NCBI RefSeq assembly: GCF_047263945.1
Contig: NZ_JBLAVB010000004.1
Coordinates: 434,001 to 498,000 of the forward strand
From: Rhodospirillum sp047263945
GTDB lineage: Bacteria; Pseudomonadota; Alphaproteobacteria; Rhodospirillales; Rhodospirillaceae
Direction of reading: 5' to 3'
DNA length: 64,000 nt
Shown here: positions 62,217 through 64,000 of the stretch, piece by piece
Position numbering within the stretch: the first letter of the stretch is position 1
Layout: the number at the start of each line of letters is the position of its first letter
Notes under the pieces: generated by a model
The model's input: only the letters and a program-made list of their open reading frames with translations
Database searches by the model: none
Told to the model about the DNA's origin: nothing
Made by a program: the position numbers and the translations under genes

Positions 62217-64000
62217 GCGGACATCTCCCTTCGCAGGTATTCGGCAAGGTCAGCCCCCAGGCATCCGAAATGCCCTCCGGGGATGTCCTGAACGTCACAG
62301 GCACCGACCACAGCCGAGCCCCAATAGCGTTCCAAAGCGGATCGATAGGCCGGCACCAAGGGATTGCCCTCGCGCGGAACGAACAGCCGCAGGGAGCCCA
62401 CATAGGGGGCGCCCGTGGCGATCTGACTGGCGTCAACCGAATGTTTGAACAACCGATAGAGGGTCTCCCGCTCGAAACCCGGCGCATCCGCACCGCCGCT
62501 GGCCGCCCGAAGCACCCGCTCCCGCAAGGCGTCGACATCGGCCAATCCGGGGAAGTGGGCCAATGCTTCACCGGACAGGTGGTCCGGCCGCGCCTCCCCG
62601 GACAGCGGGTCCGGCTGCGCCTCCAGGGAAGCGGTCACCGCCCGCGCAAGCGCCCCGGTGTCGGGGAAGCCCAAGGCGGTGGTGTCCAGTCCCAACGTGG
62701 CGGCAAAACTGAAGAGGGGCAGACGCTCGTCCTCAATGCGATAGGGAATGCGGTAGCTGGAGACGATATTGAGGCCCCGCACCTCCACGCCGCGCTGGAC
62801 CAGGGCTTTCGCCATCTCCAGGGCCACGAGCCCGCCGGAGCAATAGCCCAGCACCTCCACTGCCTCCAGGCCCTGGGCGCAGAGGACGTCGGCATAGCGG
62901 CGTCCCAGACAGGCATTGAGATGCCCGGGCGGAATCGCCAGATACGCAGCACTATCGTGCACCGCCATCCCCAACAGGGGGCGCGTTCCGCCCAAGGCGT
63001 CCAGCAAGGGCTGGTAGGGACGCAACATACCCAGACCCTCGTGAACCAGGACCAGGGGCAGGCCCTCCCCCTCCACCAGGGGCACCAGGGGGGTCCCGAT
63101 CACATCGAGGCCCCGGATCGGCGCGTGGTCAACTGCTGCCCTCTCCCCGCTGGGTTTCCCGGCGTCGCTCCTCGTCGGCGCAGGCCGGGCCTCCGATCTC
63201 ACCGGGTCCGTCCCCGCCTCCCTCAGGCATCCCGCCATACCCCGCGCAGTCGGGTGGCTCATCGCCCACCGCAAGAGGCGGTCAAAGGATTGGTCCCGCG
63301 CTTGGGGCAGACAGGTGCGCACCCGCGCGATCAACTGGGCAATCAGCAGGGAGTCGCCTCCGGCGGCAAAAAAGTCCTGGTCGAGACCCAATCCAGGGCT
63401 GTCGAGCACTTCCCGCCACAACGCCAACAGCGCCGTTTCCAGGCTGTCCGCCGGCTTGTCCGGGATCCCCTCTCGCGGTCCCTCCGACGGGGACTGGGAA
63501 GCCAATCGAGCCAAGGTCTTGCGGTCAACCTTGCCGTTGGCGGTCACCGGTAACCGATCGAGCACGGAGAGCCGCGCCGGTAGCATGTACCGGGGAACAC
63601 GGTCCTCGGCGAAGGCCATCACCTCGGCTGGATCAAGGCGCAAGCGGTTGGTCTTCCAGCGCGCCAAGAGCACATCGTACCCCAGCAGATCGAGGGCGCT
63701 TCCGGGTTCCGCCAAGCCGATGGCCAGATCTCCGGGATCCCGGGCCAGCCAGGCCAGCCATTGGCGCGCGTGAATGAACAACTGGCGATCCTCTCCCCGG
63801 CAGTCGTCAGGCGTTTCCATCATCAGACTTTGACTGATGCTGATTTCGGTGTGCTCGCGCGTCAGCTCTTGGATAACCAGCCAGGACTCGGCGGCGGCCA
63901 GATCCCGCAATCCGTTGAGCATCTGCGGCGTGTTCCGCGCATTATTCAGGGCGCCGGAACTCACAAGAATGTCGACCGAATGGGGGGCAATATCCTGATC
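62213..64000 (-). CDS. pchF: pyochelin-type NRPS, C-terminal part (PchF-like), runs off the right edge
   Basis: The frame is open to base 64000, so only the last 595 residues are seen. They comprise the end of a methyltransferase embedded in an adenylation domain (ILVSSGALNNARNTPQMLNGLRDL), the A10 motif RLPVTANGKVDRKTL, a carrier domain (FFAAGGDSLLIAQL, phosphopantetheine Ser) and a thioesterase. This order A-MT-A-T-TE is that of PchF, which adds cysteine, cyclises it, N-methylates and releases the siderophore. The thioesterase elbow reads GYCSGG, with Cys at the usual Ser position, and GGHFGCLG carries the likely catalytic His. An internal GTG at 63964 is not a real start. Confidence 0.9.
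   Translation of the reverse strand, partial: DQDIAPHSVDILVSSGALNNARNTPQMLNGLRDLAAAESWLVIQELTREHTEISISQSLMMETPDDCRGEDRQLFIHARQWLAWLARDPGDLAIGLAEPGSALDLLGYDVLLARWKTNRLRLDPAEVMAFAEDRVPRYMLPARLSVLDRLPVTANGKVDRKTLARLASQSPSEGPREGIPDKPADSLETALLALWREVLDSPGLGLDQDFFAAGGDSLLIAQLIARVRTCLPQARDQSFDRLLRWAMSHPTARGMAGCLREAGTDPVRSEARPAPTRSDAGKPSGERAAVDHAPIRGLDVIGTPLVPLVEGEGLPLVLVHEGLGMLRPYQPLLDALGGTRPLLGMAVHDSAAYLAIPPGHLNACLGRRYADVLCAQGLEAVEVLGYCSGGLVALEMAKALVQRGVEVRGLNIVSSYRIPYRIEDERLPLFSFAATLGLDTTALGFPDTGALARAVTASLEAQPDPLSGEARPDHLSGEALAHFPGLADVDALRERVLRAASGGADAPGFERETLYRLFKHSVDASQIATGAPYVGSLRLFVPREGNPLVPAYRSALERYWGSAVVGACDVQDIPGGHFGCLGADLAEYLRREMSA

Overview
The window comes from a GC-rich alphaproteobacterium, most likely of the order Rhodospirillales. 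The grounds are a circularly permuted two-piece tmRNA gene, an alphaproteobacterial-type SspB, the block ffh-rpsP-rimM-trmD-rplS-leuCDB-asd, an sdhCDAB operon preceded by two CoA-ester enzymes of the ethylmalonyl-CoA type, and a ribbon-helix-helix protein and DUF1127 protein of kinds common in that class. No rRNA, tRNA or CRISPR array was recognised.

Layout. 1-9057: the 3' part of a chemoreceptor gene, a chromate transporter, an operon of a DHH phosphoesterase, the ZapE ATPase and a YciI-like protein, a lipoprotein, a LysE exporter and a globin-coupled diguanylate cyclase. 9218-20785: pyridoxal kinase, CoA-ester lyase plus mesaconyl-CoA hydratase, the complete succinate dehydrogenase operon with a clear terminator, an FkbM-like protein, a TfoX-domain protein, class I fumarase, SspB and the permuted ssrA. 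20921-23931: adenine deaminase and the preQ0 operon queC-queD-queE. 24344-36405: ribosome/SRP genes running into leucine biosynthesis and asd. A two-gene ATPase/DUF4276 module sits between leuC and leuD, and a SleB-type hydrolase precedes asd. 36833-49938: an alpha/beta hydrolase, a ribbon-helix-helix protein, a very large AsmA protein, a histidine phosphatase, a porin, a TPR-sulfotransferase, two tandem LysR regulators, a DUF1127 protein and a glutathione transferase. 50544-52263: an unknown coiled-coil protein, then repeats and a transposase remnant. 52313-64000: a pyochelin-type siderophore locus on the minus strand, running off the right edge.

The siderophore locus has the gene order of Pseudomonas pchF-G-H-I-fptA-B-C-X: the last NRPS module with embedded methyltransferase and thioesterase, thiazolinyl imide reductase, two ABC half-transporters, TonB-dependent receptor, small membrane protein, PepSY protein and an FptX-type permease. 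Almost every junction overlaps by a few bases, so it looks like one operon for making and re-importing a thiazolidine siderophore. The transposase remnant next to its distal end fits acquisition by transfer, though this is inference.

The strongest candidate for an undescribed or little-described system is the ATPase + DUF4276 pair (29903-31650). It has the architecture of OLD/PARIS-like ATPase-TOPRIM defence modules and is embedded in frame with the leucine operon. The window is also rich in dispersed intergenic elements: a 138-bp hairpin-rich repeat present twice, a roughly 145-bp repeat present six times, and a series of near-perfect palindromes at gene ends.
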